The notes beneath the pieces were generated by a model that saw nothing but the letters and a program-made list of their open reading frames with translations, had not been told where the DNA came from and searched no databases. A program made the position numbers and the translations under genes. This document shows, piece by piece, positions 10,659 to 21,589 of a DNA stretch of 64,000 bases (positions are counted from its first letter, which is position 1; each line of letters opens with the position of its first letter). The stretch is from contig JBAMJV010008128.1 in the NCBI GenBank assembly GCA_037951105.1, positions 62,001 through 126,000 on the forward strand, in the 5' to 3' direction. This DNA comes from Echinarachnius parma (Eukaryota > Echinodermata > Echinoidea > Clypeasteroida > Echinarachniidae).

Positions 10659-12374
10659 CAGGGTGGCCCCAAAAAAAACGGAACGGGGCACTTCCCAAAA
10701 TATAATACCACAATGTTTATGTTCATCGGATAGGGTGTCCTTTCCAATGAAAAACGATACAAAGAACAGTAATTTTGGTCAGGTCGTTTTTGTTTAAGGA
10801 CGCAGTGAGTGAGACCATGTCAGGTGCCGATTTATGTCGATTTCAACCTAGTCAATGCCAGTTTAACCGCACTCCTTGCCCGTAATACCATTCAGCGACC
10901 ATGCCCATTCTCTCGGCACACGGCTGAGTGCACACTAACAATAGTGCGCGATGCTCAACGCTATGAACGGCGGTTCGTGCGATTCATCAAGCGCTGGCTC
11001 AATACAAATTGACAAAAAAGAGAACCTGACATGGTGTCACTCACTTCGCCCTAAAACAAAAACTACACGACCAAATTGACTGTTCTTGGTATCGTTGTTC
11101 ATTTGAAAAGACACTCTATCCGATGGACATAATACATTTGTTATTATATCCCTTATCGTAAGATTGTTGCATTAGGAGTGTACACAACAAGGAATCTCAC
11201 CGAGGAATCCATAATTTCACTAGTGGCTCGAAATAGTGCATGATATATTTGTTTTATATCCTTCGCATAATCATAATCATCGCAAAAAATAATTATTTCA
11301 ATTAAATTAAAGAAAAATATAAAGAAAAACAAAACATTGATCATGGAACCATCACTGCACTGACTATGTTCTGTTTGTGACACTCTTCCCCTTTGCGCAA
11401 TAGTCCTAGCGCAGAGCGCGTATTGCGCTATCTTTCCATTCATGGTTACGCGCCTTAACAACTAATGCGCACCCAAATTCAAAACGCGCGCATCAAAGTG
11501 AATAATTAACCTGCTTTACAGTACGCACGTGTAATTGTATGGAGAAAATAGTTATGCGTACATTACACATACAGCTAGTGCAGTGCACACCGCGGCCGAT
11601 TGATAAATGACGAATTATGTCACGACCACAGAAGGACAACGATGCACAATGTGCACCTTTGTCGTAATTTATAAATTCGAATACCGCTACGTTATACATG
11701 AAATGCATCTCTAGAATATTCTTTGGAACTTATTGATATTCACCGGTGAATATATGCTGTATTTCTTTTCAAATAACTCTTTGAGAAATCTCGTCGAGCA
11801 TCTTTCGCAAGCTAAAACAAGACCTCTGCTCGCAGGGAAGTTTTATAACACGCATCTCTATGGGCTCAATATGATCACCCGGCGTCTATGACGTCATTCA
11901 TGGAATAGCATTTACTATTCAATGAATGACGTCACGCATAGCACATTTTTCTCCATGGGCATTACTATGTTTGGTCACATGACGCTATGTAGACCAATCA
12001 CTGAACAGGATTTCATTCATGTATGATATAATAAGTGATGGTGCCATGATCAATGGTTTGTTTTCCTTTATATTAATACTATCAATGGTTTGTTTTCCTT
12101 TATATTATACTTTAATTTGATTTGAACGATACAGGTGGAAGGGATATAAAACAAATATACAATGACTCATTCTCGGAACAAGCTAAAACTATTCGCACTC
12201 AGGAACAACAATATATTCTCCCTCGGGCCGACGGCCCTCGGGTACTAGTACTATTACTAGTACTATTTGATGTTCCTTCGATGCGAATAGTTTTAGCTCG
12301 ATCCTCGAGTGTCATTGTATATTTGTATACTATATTTTGAGAAGTGCCCCGTTCCGTTTTTTTGGGCCACCCTG
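10659..12374. mobile_element. Mariner-type non-autonomous element, TA-flanked, composite interior
   Basis: Left tip CAGGGTGGCCCCAAAAAAAA and right tip (inverted) CAGGGTGGCCCAAAAAAACG begin inside TA dinucleotides, continue through GGAACGGGGCACTTC and match almost fully; tip sequence and TA target are typical of Tc1/mariner. No transposase frame found. The interior is itself palindromic: 10712-10830 is inverted at 11025-11140, and about 11240-11290 is inverted near 12135-12165. So the 1.7 kb probably holds a smaller palindromic MITE with a second inverted-repeat element inside. Confidence 0.75.
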
Positions 12375-12602
12375 TATAGCTAACTTTACAAGAGTTAATT
12401 TGAATAGGAAGAGATTAATTGCCGATGGCCCTCGGCAGAATAGTACTATTTGATGTTCCTTCGATGCGAATAGTTTTAGCTAGATCCTCGAGTGTCATTG
12501 TATATTTGTATACTATATTTTGAGAAGTGAGCCGTTCCGTTGTTTTGGGCCACCCTGTATAGCTAACTTTACAAGACTTAATTTGAATAGGAAGAGATTA
12601 AT
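12228..12602. repeat. Tandem duplication of the mariner right end plus flank
   Basis: 12228-12420 and 12421-12602 are two head-to-tail copies. Each runs from GGCCCTCGG through the mariner tip CCACCCTGTA and on into the flanking TAGCTAACTTTACAAGA and AATAGGAAGAGATTAA. Because the unit includes DNA outside the transposon, this is a later local duplication and not a second insertion. Confidence 0.85.
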
Positions 12603-12721
12603 AGTCTCTTCAATTGAGCTTTGAATGCAGATTGAAAACTTCTACATTTATTCGATAATTCATTCCACATACAAAGACCATTATGTCTGACAGAATATAA
12701 TATTGCTGGAGTATTAACCAT
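12578..12721 (-). pseudogene. C-terminal end of a LINE ORF2 (fragment)
   Basis: The minus frame reads VNTPAILYSVRHNGLCMWNE then LSNKCRSFQSAFKAQLKRLL and stops at TAA (12578-12580). The WNxLSxxxRSxxSFKxxLK pattern is the usual C-terminus of CR1/Jockey-type ORF2. Sequence to the right (12722 onward) is unrelated AT-rich DNA. The mariner element sits just beyond its stop. Confidence 0.6.
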
Positions 12722-13747
12722 TTTATTTATTTATATATTTATTCCGGTATATAAACGACTGAACAAAAAGTCCATGGACTAAAACAGTTCAGTTTACATG
12801 AATGATTATATAGATAGTTAAGATTATAAATTACAAAAAACAAACATAATAGACATTAAATATAGATAAGATTATAGCGTCAACTAGCAAGTACAAATGT
12901 ATCATGTGTGAATTGTACACACAACTGTATTGACTTACTTATGGTAACGGTATGTATTACTTGAGCGAGTGTTATATATTGTTTGGTGACAAATAATTAA
13001 AAACACAATACATAAATGTAGCAGTTCGAATTTACAAATACTGTAGCAAAATTGATCTAATTGTGTAATATATATTTAATTAAACATGAGTTAAATAGTA
13101 GTTAATTATAAAGATAATAAATGGTAGAAGTTAAATTTGAGCAGGAAAGGTTTGATATAATTTATGTTTAGGAGCATAACTATGGATAATGAATATTGAA
13201 AGGATAGAACAGTTTGGTAATATATCATGGATGGATAATAATGTGCTAAGTACTTAATTGTCATTAGAATCGGGAATTTTTATAATGGACGATTATTAAA
13301 TTAGGGATCAATTTTTTTTTATTGATTTATCGATTATGTTGTATTTTATAATTGATATATGGAAATAATTTAATATCCATATTTTGGGACAGTTTTTGGT
13401 CCATAGTCCTTATGGTTAACATTGAGTATGATAATTAGTTTAGATTAATTAACTAATTAAATAACAAGTAATTTGAAGGGTTAACCATGGGAAATTATTT
13501 AAGTTTGGTAGAGTTATGATCACGTACAGATAAGGAGTTGGGAGTTTAGTAATCGGTAACCTTGAAATGTATTAAGTAACGTGGAGTAAATACCGCAACC
13601 ATGAAGCGCTGTAAATTAATCGCTGCGTGAAGATTGAAATATGTAACTAATGGCATGCCAATACATTCACTAATAACCCCGTCAGACCTACTACGCTTCT
13701 ACTACGCTCCTAATCCCCATTGCTAAATTTGTTTCCATTGTAAACAG
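12722..13747. other. AT-rich intron or intergenic DNA, no feature seen
   Basis: Very AT-rich with ATTTATTTAT runs near 12722. No exon, RNA or clear repeat recognised before the first host exon. Confidence 0.5.
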
Positions 13748-13850
13748 ACGAAACACCTCCCGACCTTCGTTGTCCAGCAGACCAGTCTCTGTTCGCTGAT
13801 GCTGGTATGGAAGAAGCAATAGTTCTTTGAACTCATGGGAGCCTATCGAG
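13748..13850 (+). pseudogene. Host gene exon: first half of HYR 1, with an internal frame disruption
   Basis: Acceptor TTGTAAACAG precedes 13748; donor CGAG|GTAATT follows 13850. With one base carried from the previous exon (phase 1) it begins DETPPDLRCPADQSLFADAG then MEEAIV, the classic start of an HYR module (DxxPPxxxCPxD). The end, in another frame, reads SWEPIE and joins in frame to ATDAATT of the next exon, the classic WxxPxATD core. Between GTT (V) and TCATGG (SW) there are 8 extra bases, which shift the frame and give TGA at 13828-13830. The surplus region is a small palindrome (AGTTC TTT GAACT). Either a real lesion, a skipped exon pair, or a sequence error. Confidence 0.7.
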
Positions 13851-14081
13851 GTAATTTAATACATAACTTAACAAATTAAAAACATCAAATAAATACATAT
13901 TTATTTTTTACCCCAACAAATATCACAATTGGCATCTTACTGGTCACATTTGTTTTCGACAGTGCACAATTCAAACACAGCTTCAAAATCTACGATGATG
14001 TCCTACTGATAGAATATGCCATTTAATACATTATTAATTCCATCATAAATTACATGTTGATAATGCTGATACTTACTTTAG

Positions 14082-14250
14082 GCAACTGATGCTGCGACAA
14101 CCATCACTGCAGCACTTCAAACCATCGACTCTCAGCCTGTGATTGAAGGAAGACCATCCACCCTTACAGAGGGAGATCACAGTCTGGGTTACACTGCTAT
14201 TGATCTGCATGGGAACAGTCAGACCTGTACCTTTACGGTTACCGCCAGGG
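14082..14250 (+). CDS. Host gene exon: second half of HYR 1
   Basis: Acceptor ACTTACTTTAG precedes; donor AGGG|GTAATG follows. Reads ATDAATTITAALQTIDSQPV, then EGDHSLGYTAIDLHGNSQTC and TFTVTAR. It contains the HYR signature YxAxDxxGNxxxCxFxV. It enters in phase 0 and leaves in phase 1, ready for the CCP exon that follows 268 bases later. The open frame itself is undamaged. If the preceding exon were skipped, this one would have to be skipped too in order to keep frame. Confidence 0.85.
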
Positions 14251-14518
14251 GTAATGCTTTGTGTTTTGTTTGTATCTGCCATTTGATTGCCTGCTGCCTC
14301 CTTCTTTATGCCAACAATTTTAAAAGGGTATCACTTGAATTTGAGTTTATATATTCAACCACTGCAAACAAAAACTTGCTTTCAATTAATAAGTTGCATT
14401 TTGGCTGTAATATTTAAAATACTAATTAAAATATTCTTTTGGATAATTCCAATTTATGTAAATTAGGTTGCCTTATTTTTCGTTGGTGCATTGGAAATTT
14501 CTCTTTTCTGCATAACAG

Positions 14519-14749
14519 TGACTCGGTGTCTACCGCTGCATGCTCCTGTCAATGGTGATGTTTCACTGGAATCAGGACATGGGTTATGTCCGCAAGGGGT
14601 GGTGTACGGGTCCGAATGCGCTATATCCTGTGACGTCGGCTACGAGATTTCATCAGAAGGAAACCCAGATTCAGAGATCCTGACATGCAATCGGACAAGT
14701 GATACAACATCTGTTGGTTATTGGAGTGTCTCTGTTCCTACTTGTGACA
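14519..14749 (+). CDS. Host gene exon: CCP/sushi module 1
   Basis: Phase 1-1 exon between CATAACAG and A|GTGAGT, a symmetrical module exon. Begins VTRCLPLHAPVNGDVSLESG and continues GLCPQGVVYGSECAISCDVG, later WSVSVPTCD. Six cysteines: TRC, GLC, SEC, SC, LTC, PTC. The pattern matches selectin-type sushi repeats, which carry one disulphide more than the usual four-cysteine CCP. The PVNG, GYxI and W motifs are present. Confidence 0.92.
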
Positions 14750-15141
14750 GTGAGTATCCCATGTCATTACGCTGTTACACACAAACACACTTACACAAAA
14801 AAGCAGTCAATCCTGTCATATGTCTATAGCAGCCAACCTGCCTATATTACCACCAATAGTCCCTTCCAAAGAAAGACGATGTTTGTAGAACATGTATATC
14901 AAGCAGTCACCTGTCACAAGTGGTTATACTTCTTGTTTCCCACATGTGGCCTTGCTATACTCTATGAAATACAGACATTTTACTTTATATCATAACACAA
15001 CATGGAATAATGAATAACACAAATCATAATTAACATACTGAATCATGTTTCTTAGCCTTAAACTAGCTATTCTGTTTACATTTCTTCATAGGATATTAGG
15101 CTTTTTTTAACAATTGTCAATGGCTGCTTATGTTTTCCCAG

Positions 15142-15339
15142 AAATGCAGTGCTCAGTCCCATTGATTATTAATGGCAGCGTATCTGGATGCATTGTGTCC
15201 ATCCTCGACACCGTTGAATACGGCGATGAATGCGTCTTTCAGTGTGATGCTGGCTTTAAGTCAAGCGACGAGCGAGACATGCAGTCGAGAGTGTGTCAAG
15301 CGGATGGTTTCTTTTCAGGACAGGATCTGAACTGCGATG
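15142..15339 (+). CDS. Host gene exon: CCP/sushi module 2
   Basis: Acceptor TGTTTTCCCAG, donor GATG|GTAATA; phase 1-1. Reads MQCSVPLIINGSVSGCIVSI, then YGDECVFQCDAGFKSSDERD, MQSRVCQADGFFSGQDLNCD. Six cysteines with the same spacing as the neighbours. The usual tryptophan is replaced by Phe-Phe (ADGFFSG), a tolerated variation in some CCPs. Confidence 0.92.
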
Positions 15340-15484
15340 GTAATATATTTATTTCTTTTTTTTAGGGGGGGGGGGGTATTAAAGGTAACTAATAATTTAA
15401 TCATGATGCAATTATTCAATTTTTAATTACAAATAAAAGTACAGGCTATACAGAAAAAGTATACTGTATATCTTTCTTCCACAG

Positions 15485-15815
15485 TTCCTGTAACATGCCC
15501 TTCTGAAACTGAGATCGCCTTCGGAACGATCACCCCTACTCTCTGCACGAGTTCCAATGCGGTACCTTACGACACCCAGTGTGACTACACCTGCAACTCT
15601 GGCTTCAACCTCTTCGGTCCATCATCCAAGACCTGCTTATCATCTGGTCAATGGAGCGACAGCAGATCCACTGTCTGCACGGATGCAGAACCTCCATCCT
15701 TCACAACGTCCTGTCCATTGCACATCGATGCGGTTGCCGACTACGGAACGACAGAAGCCTACGTTAACATTACAGAACCACAGGCTACTGACAACTCGGG
15801 AAACGTTTCAGTCAC
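15485..15815 (+). CDS. Host gene exon: CCP module 3 fused to first half of HYR 2
   Basis: Acceptor CTTTCTTCCACAG, donor GTCAC|GTAAGA. CCP part: VTCPSETEIAFGTITPTLCT, YDTQCDYTCNSGFNLFGPSS, then QWSDSRSTVC. It passes straight into HYR sequence without an intron: DAEPPSFTTSCPLHIDAVAD, YVNITEPQATDNSGNVSVT. Enters in phase 1 and leaves in phase 2, completed 3.2 kb away by 19044-19162. This is the only exon that carries two module types; elsewhere in the gene CCP and HYR are on separate exons. Confidence 0.92.
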
Positions 15816-17167
15816 GTAAGATAAACTAACAATTTATTAACCCATGTGTAGATGAGAACTGTGTATGAGACATGAAGCAGGCAGACAATCTTGTTAGTCC
15901 AGCCGGGCAAAAGCTTCATAACTGTATTCGACTGACGGCCAAATCCACGTTTAAAAAGTTTATCCTCATTTTAACGGATTGATTTTATTTGGGGTTGTTT
16001 TACTCTCATTGATTTTAATTTCAATACCGTTAACGGCAATCGTCCATGAATAAGAATGACAATGCATTTCCCGAATGCACAATCCGTCTTCATCAGGTAA
16101 AATAATTAGGATAAAAGAATGAGAATGTTCCCCAAATATGAAGTCCGTATAAATTATTTTTGTGGTGGCATACCGTGTGGGTAGTGCATAACTCTAACTA
16201 GTTTGAAAGATACAGGGGGGGGGGGGGGGCTGAGACGGCACACTCAAATCTACTCAATACGTCTTATAACCTCGTTAACATGTTAATATATGAGATGTGG
16301 CGTAGCGTTGACCGACCCTAATTCTGACCCTTCCAGTACACATATTTACACAAATTAACATCCACTATTGAAACGTCAAGTACATAAACCAAATATTTCG
16401 GTAGCCCGTCACCAAGGAGTGCCATATTGTTCTGCGAATATTGTATTAAACATGTGTATCTTTTCTCATATCCGCGAGCAAATCTCGCTGTGAATCATCA
16501 ATTTATGCATGAAACAACCTCAATTCAAACTTAGTCGAAGGTACTCGTACAGTGTAAATTAAATCTCAAAGCATTCGGCACCTATGTATTGTCTGTGCAT
16601 TCTGGGCCATACCTGCTCTGGGCTACAATGCAACTACACTATCAACGGTACCTAGCACCGTTTATTGGGCCTGCGAAATTCATGTAGTACTAAGGAAAAC
16701 AAATGGAGTATCAATCTCGTGTAGTGGACCATCGAAATTGAATGTTCGCGAGAACTATTATGTATATTAGGGTATTTTCTTGAAGCGTCGAACGAAAATC
16801 CTACATTCACTTGCGTAATTCCGTTTTAGAGCGCACAGTATTATCACAAGTGGGTTTGTTTCTCTTGCCCGTACTAGGCCCATCGATCCTATATCGGGAT
16901 TTCGTTTTGCCCAGACTTGGCTTGTTCACTAAACGGGCGAAAAAATGGTGTGACATACAAACCACAATGTCGGTAGCGTACTTATTCGAAAATGCGGCGT
17001 ATTTAATGTCCAAGATTATTAGGACCGTCGGTATACTGCATCACTTGTTATTGCTACGGCCAAGAGTCGCAATCTTAACGCATTATCAGTAGACAAAGAG
17101 CTTGGAAAGTCATATTGATACATGCACAAAACTTGACATACAATTTCATTGATTCGAGCGCTCAAAC
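15816..17167. other. Intron sequence left of the hAT-like element
   Basis: No coding recognised. A G run lies at 16215-16230. 16740-17090 is of more balanced composition and has overlapping open frames on both strands, but none resembles a protein family. Confidence 0.4.
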
Positions 17168-18421
17168 CAGGCGCGCCGGAAGCAGTTTGGGATTGGGGGG
17201 GGGGGGGCAAAACCCCAAGGGGGCTCACAATTCGTGCGTGTAGGGGCTCATGCCCAACCACACTCTGGGTTGCCAACTTTGAGCCAGATGTGAGACTGAG
17301 ACATTACGAGGGAGCGAAGCGACTGAGCGGGGGGAGGGTGTGGGAGGTGGGTGTCCCCCCTCCCACGGTAGGGAGCTTTTGCCTTTGTGAATTTTAAATT
17401 GTTTAATCTGGTGCATACATAGTATGGAAATTCGGCTGTATTTGGGAAAGCGTGATGTGATTTGATCTACCAGAAAGTTTAAATATGTTTTTCACGTAGA
17501 AAACAAATAATTGACACACTAATAAATATGTACCCCAAAACACACACACAACAACATAAACCATAATTATGCAACATTATGTATGATCCAAAAACACACA
17601 ATCAATAATGAGTCCCGAGGGAGCGAAGCGCCTGAGGGCTGGGGCAGGGAGGGATTGGGAGGGGGGTATCCCCCTGCCACGGTAAGAAAGACTTTGCATT
17701 TATGGACTTGAAATTGTGCAATCTGGTGCATACCTAGATAGGAAATTCGGGCTTAAGATTATCTGTATCTGGGAAAGCGTGTTATGATTTGATATATTTT
17801 TCACGAAGAAAACAAATAATTGACGAACTAATAAATATGCACCCAAACTCACACATAAATATTGTATTTAGAGTCATACATAATTCCAACATAAACCACA
17901 TGGCCTACAGGCAATAATGAATCCCGAGGGAGCGAAGCGACCGACCGGGCTTGGGCAGAGCCAGAGGGGGAGGGTTTGGGAGGGGGGGGGGGGTATCCCC
18001 CTCCCACGGGGAAGATTTTGCATTTATATACTTGACATGGTGCAATTTGGTGCACTTCATGCCATACCTGTGAAGGAAATTTAAAATCCGAGTTAAAAAA
18101 AAAGAAGAAAAATGTCTATGCTCTCATCAGATGTTTACAACAAACTGAGATAATCTGTAAAATTGAAAATGGATGTATAAACTTGTTTTTAAATGTTAGT
18201 TCATACATTTGATTTTCCCACTCTTGTTTATTTTTTTGGAGAGGGGGGGGGGGGGGGGCTTTTTTAATGAATTAATACATTTTATTTATTTATTTATTAA
18301 TTTTTTTTTTTTTTTTGGAGGGGGGGACAAAATTGCGTTTTGCCCCCCCCCCCCCCACTTTTTGGATTGGGGGGGGGGGGGGGGGGGCGGCCGCCCCCTT
18401 CCCCCACGTCCGGCGCCTATT
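17168..18421. mobile_element. hAT-like non-autonomous element with three internal 310-bp units
   Basis: Flanked by 8-base near-duplications GCTCAAAC (17160-17167) and GCTCAAAT (18422-18429), the size used by hAT. Tips are CAGGCGCGCCGGAAG on the left and an inverted GGCGCCGGACGTGGGG on the right, followed by long G runs. Inside, GAGGGAGCGAAGCG recurs near 17309, 17620 and 17926; each is followed by GAGGGTGTGGGAGG-like and CCCCCTCCCAC stretches and an AAATTGTGCAATCTGGTGCA tail, giving three tandem units. The same unit occurs once at 38690-38800 inside another hAT-like insertion. No transposase. Confidence 0.65.
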
Positions 18422-18429
18422 GCTCAAAT

Positions 18430-19043
18430 ATATGGACAACCTTTTAGTCATGAATGCACACTCCATTAAAACAAGTGCTTGAACGAATATCAATGACGCT
18501 CGCAGGTTGGAGACCCATCTACACAAAATTCTGGCTACGCCACCGGGTGCTCCTTGGTTCTTGGTTACTTGAAATTATTTTAAAATCTATTATTTGTTAT
18601 CTTAAAAATGGCATGCAATTTTGTCACAAATTAAGGGAGTATTTCGAGTTGGATTAAAAATAGCTTACCAATAAAACCTAGCATGGTCAGACTACTCTAT
18701 TTTTACTTTGTTTGTATGTACATTTTTATTTTTATTTTTTATTTGTTTTATTTTTTAAATTTTGTTTACAGTTAGGAGGGGGGGGGGGGGGGGGGAGACG
18801 ACTTGATCACCATATTCTCCCTCATGCTACGGCACTATAACAAGACGTTAACAATGTTGGCATTTTGCTAACATTTGGATTTATAGTCGACCAGTGGGAA
18901 GCAGAAACAAGGATACATGATCACCATGTACTCACCATGCTTTTCTAACTGCTATTACTAAATTACTGGTTATAATTTCGATAACCAGTTGAGGAAGCTT
19001 TATTACATTTATTTTGGAACACCCTGTATATTTTTCTTTTAAG
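18430..19043. other. Intron remainder before the HYR 2 exon
   Basis: A 20-base G run at 18777-18796 follows an AT-rich stretch (18720-18770). 18797-19015 shows no feature. Confidence 0.4.
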
Positions 19044-19162
19044 ACTTTTTGGTGGAGGACCTCTAGCCAGTTCTTTCTCAGAGGGTAGCCATGATCTAGC
19101 ATATGTCGCTACAGATCCGTCTGGAAAATCGTCGCTATGCGATGTCAGGGTTCTTGTTCAAG
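19044..19162 (+). CDS. Host gene exon: second half of HYR 2
   Basis: Acceptor TTTTTCTTTTAAG, donor CAAG|GTTAGT. Enters in phase 2 (AC|A = T) and reads LFGGGPLASSFSEGSHDLAY, VATDPSGKSSLCDVRVLVQ, leaving in phase 1. It has the HYR ending YxATDxSGxxxxCxxxVxV. The intron that splits this HYR is in a different place and phase from the one in HYR 1, while HYR 3 has none. Confidence 0.9.
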
Positions 19163-19205
19163 GTTAGTGATTTATTTGAAAGTTGTATTCCTATTCTACA
19201 TTATC

Positions 19206-19545
19206 TTAAAGGGAGAGTTTAGGTCAAACTTGGTTTTAGTAACCGAAACCTGCACCATTACAGTACAGAGCAATAGTTATAACTCCACAATGCTCGAAAG
19301 GTATACATAATTACAAACGACTGAGTAAAAACCCTGTTATCATTCAAAAAGAGCCGTTACACTTCAAAAGAGCTCTCTTAAAAATCATTGGTTTCAACCA
19401 TTTATCATACACAATTTTTGCACGTGACGTTTTGTTAAAATAATGATTAAATAGAGATATCATCAACAACTATTTAAAACCTCTTTTGATTTTTGTGAAG
19501 AAGTGAATGTAATGCAATTATTATTTAAACAAAAAGAAATGATGT
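19206..19545. mobile_element. TTAAAGGG MITE, copy A (partial)
   Basis: Begins TTAAAGGGAGAGTTTAGGTC and continues with the family body (CCTGCACCATTACA, CCTGTTATCATTCAAAAAGA, TAGAGATATC). The far end is missing. Other copies: 23122-23695, 24412-24830, 26760-27327, 46397-46790, 55021-55584, 57424-57967. Confidence 0.7.
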
Positions 19546-20285
19546 CCCCTAACAGGGTAAACCAACCACTTTAGACTCACTGTCAATGGGCATTTCATAA
19601 AATACCGATACTGAAGTCTACCTTTAATTGACCCGGAATTAATCCATTGTAAATATTGTATATTATACTATTTGAATATTTTCTAATCATGTATTCTTTG
19701 TTGAGGTTCTCAATAAAATGATTTCCTGTCTTTGCAAGAGGGGGAGTCATATATATAAACTGTCTGTCTATCAAAACATTGCCTCTATTATTTCCATGTG
19801 TAATTATGTTGTGTGTACCCAGGTAGCAAGCCAACGTTGGTCCATCGTTGGACCAACGTTGTCCAATTTTTTCGGCAACGTTGGTCCAACGTTGTCTGGC
19901 AACGTTGGACCAACGTTGCTTGCGTACGCCCAAACAACGCTGCTCCAACGTTGGCGAAAACAAAATACCAACGTTGGATCAACGTTGATCTAAGGTTGGT
20001 ATTTTGGTTTCGCCAACGTTGGACCAGCGTCATTTGGGCGTACGCAAACGTTGATCCAACGTCAAAGCAACATGTGTCCAACAAACATCCACCATATTTC
20101 CATCAAGCATCCAACATGTCTCCAACAAGCATCCAACATGTCTCCAACAAGCATCCAACATGTCTCTAACATGTCTCCAACAAGCATCCAACGTTGGTCC
20201 AGCGTAATTTACCAACATTTCTCCAACGTTGGACCAACGTTGGTCCAACGTTGGACCAACGTTGGACCAACGTCTCGCCATACTA

Positions 20286-21328
20286 AACAAATTAAATTAA
20301 TATTCATATGGCACGCCTATCGGTGATATCTAGAGCATCCTATCCTATGATTGCTATACCTATACCTAAGACTATTCCTATTCCTATTCCTATCCATATA
20401 GTCCTATTCCTATTCCTACACTCACTACATGTACATATCTTCATCCACTCAGCTTTATATAACCTAGCTTCTGTGTTAATATTTGTTTGATGGTTGATAT
20501 TTGGATAAAGTTGAATGTTTGGATAAAGTTTTAAGAATTTACATTAATACATCATGGAAACAAACCTTTAGTATGTTTTTGTAGATAAATAACTTACATA
20601 TATTTCAAATAATGAGTAAATAATAACATTGGATTCATTCTGAACAATCAAATAACACGATAATTAATGCTTTTTGCAGTCAATGATAACCAATCATGAA
20701 TATTCATGAATAATAACCAACGTTGATCCAACGTTGAACCAACGTTGATCCAACGTTGGCATACATCCTGATTCCAGCAGCTAATTTTAAATCTTTTATT
20801 ATGCAAGGGGGTTTTAACCACCTGTGCTACAAGTAAAATAATTGACTTTTCTAACATCAAAGCTAGTGAACAACAGATGTGAAATGTTGGATTCTCGTTG
20901 GATTAACGTTTCACCTAAGCTATAATATAGAACGTTAATCCATGGAAGCTTAATTTCCAATACCTTTACAATGATGAGTGTTTAATAGTGGATCAAGATT
21001 GGAATAGTACCTCATTCCATCAATGAAGTATGTATACAACATAATTCAAACAATGCACTATAGCTGTAGCTTATGTGGTGTTTACTTCGTACTTGTCCTA
21101 GTGTGATTCGGCATATTCCACTCACATGACAATTTTGCTAGAATAGATTCACTGTTTTTTGTGTTACACATTTACCACTAATCAAATGCATGCATATCTA
21201 GATCTTATCAAATCATTAAATCTAGATCATTTTCTCGATGAGTATCAATTCAAACTAAAAATAGGGATTTCATTTAATCTCATTGAATTGACAGCAAATT
21301 GTCAAAGAATGATAGCAGTATGTATTAC
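20286..21328. other. Sequence between outer and inner left arms
   Basis: CTATACCTATACC/TATTCCTATTCC pentamer-hexamer repeat (20350-20420), then AT-rich DNA. A short island of four CCAACGTT units lies at 20717-20760. No gene. Confidence 0.5.
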
Positions 21329-21589
21329 TACCCAGATAACAATGCTACGTTGGCCCAACGTAGTCTATAGTCGGCATCGTCGCGGTTGGCAAAACAACGT
21401 TGAGCCAACGTTGGCCTAAGGTAAATATGCAACCAAATTTTTGCAGTCGGAGAGCTGACGTTAAGACAACGTTACGCCAACGTTTTCTGTTGACTTTTGG
21501 CAAACTGGTCGGCAAATGTACGTTGAAACAACGTTGGGTGATAGTTGGACGAACAATCATAATTCTTTGGTCGAAAAACAAACGTTGGG

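Noticed and set aside
16807-17092. Overlapping open frames on both strands
   Set aside because: No protein family, no splice-site support, and both strands are equally open.
19595-20326. Several overlapping 86-122 codon frames rich in QRWTNVGPTL
   Set aside because: They come from CCAACGTTGG repeats read in different frames and strands; no independent coding signal.
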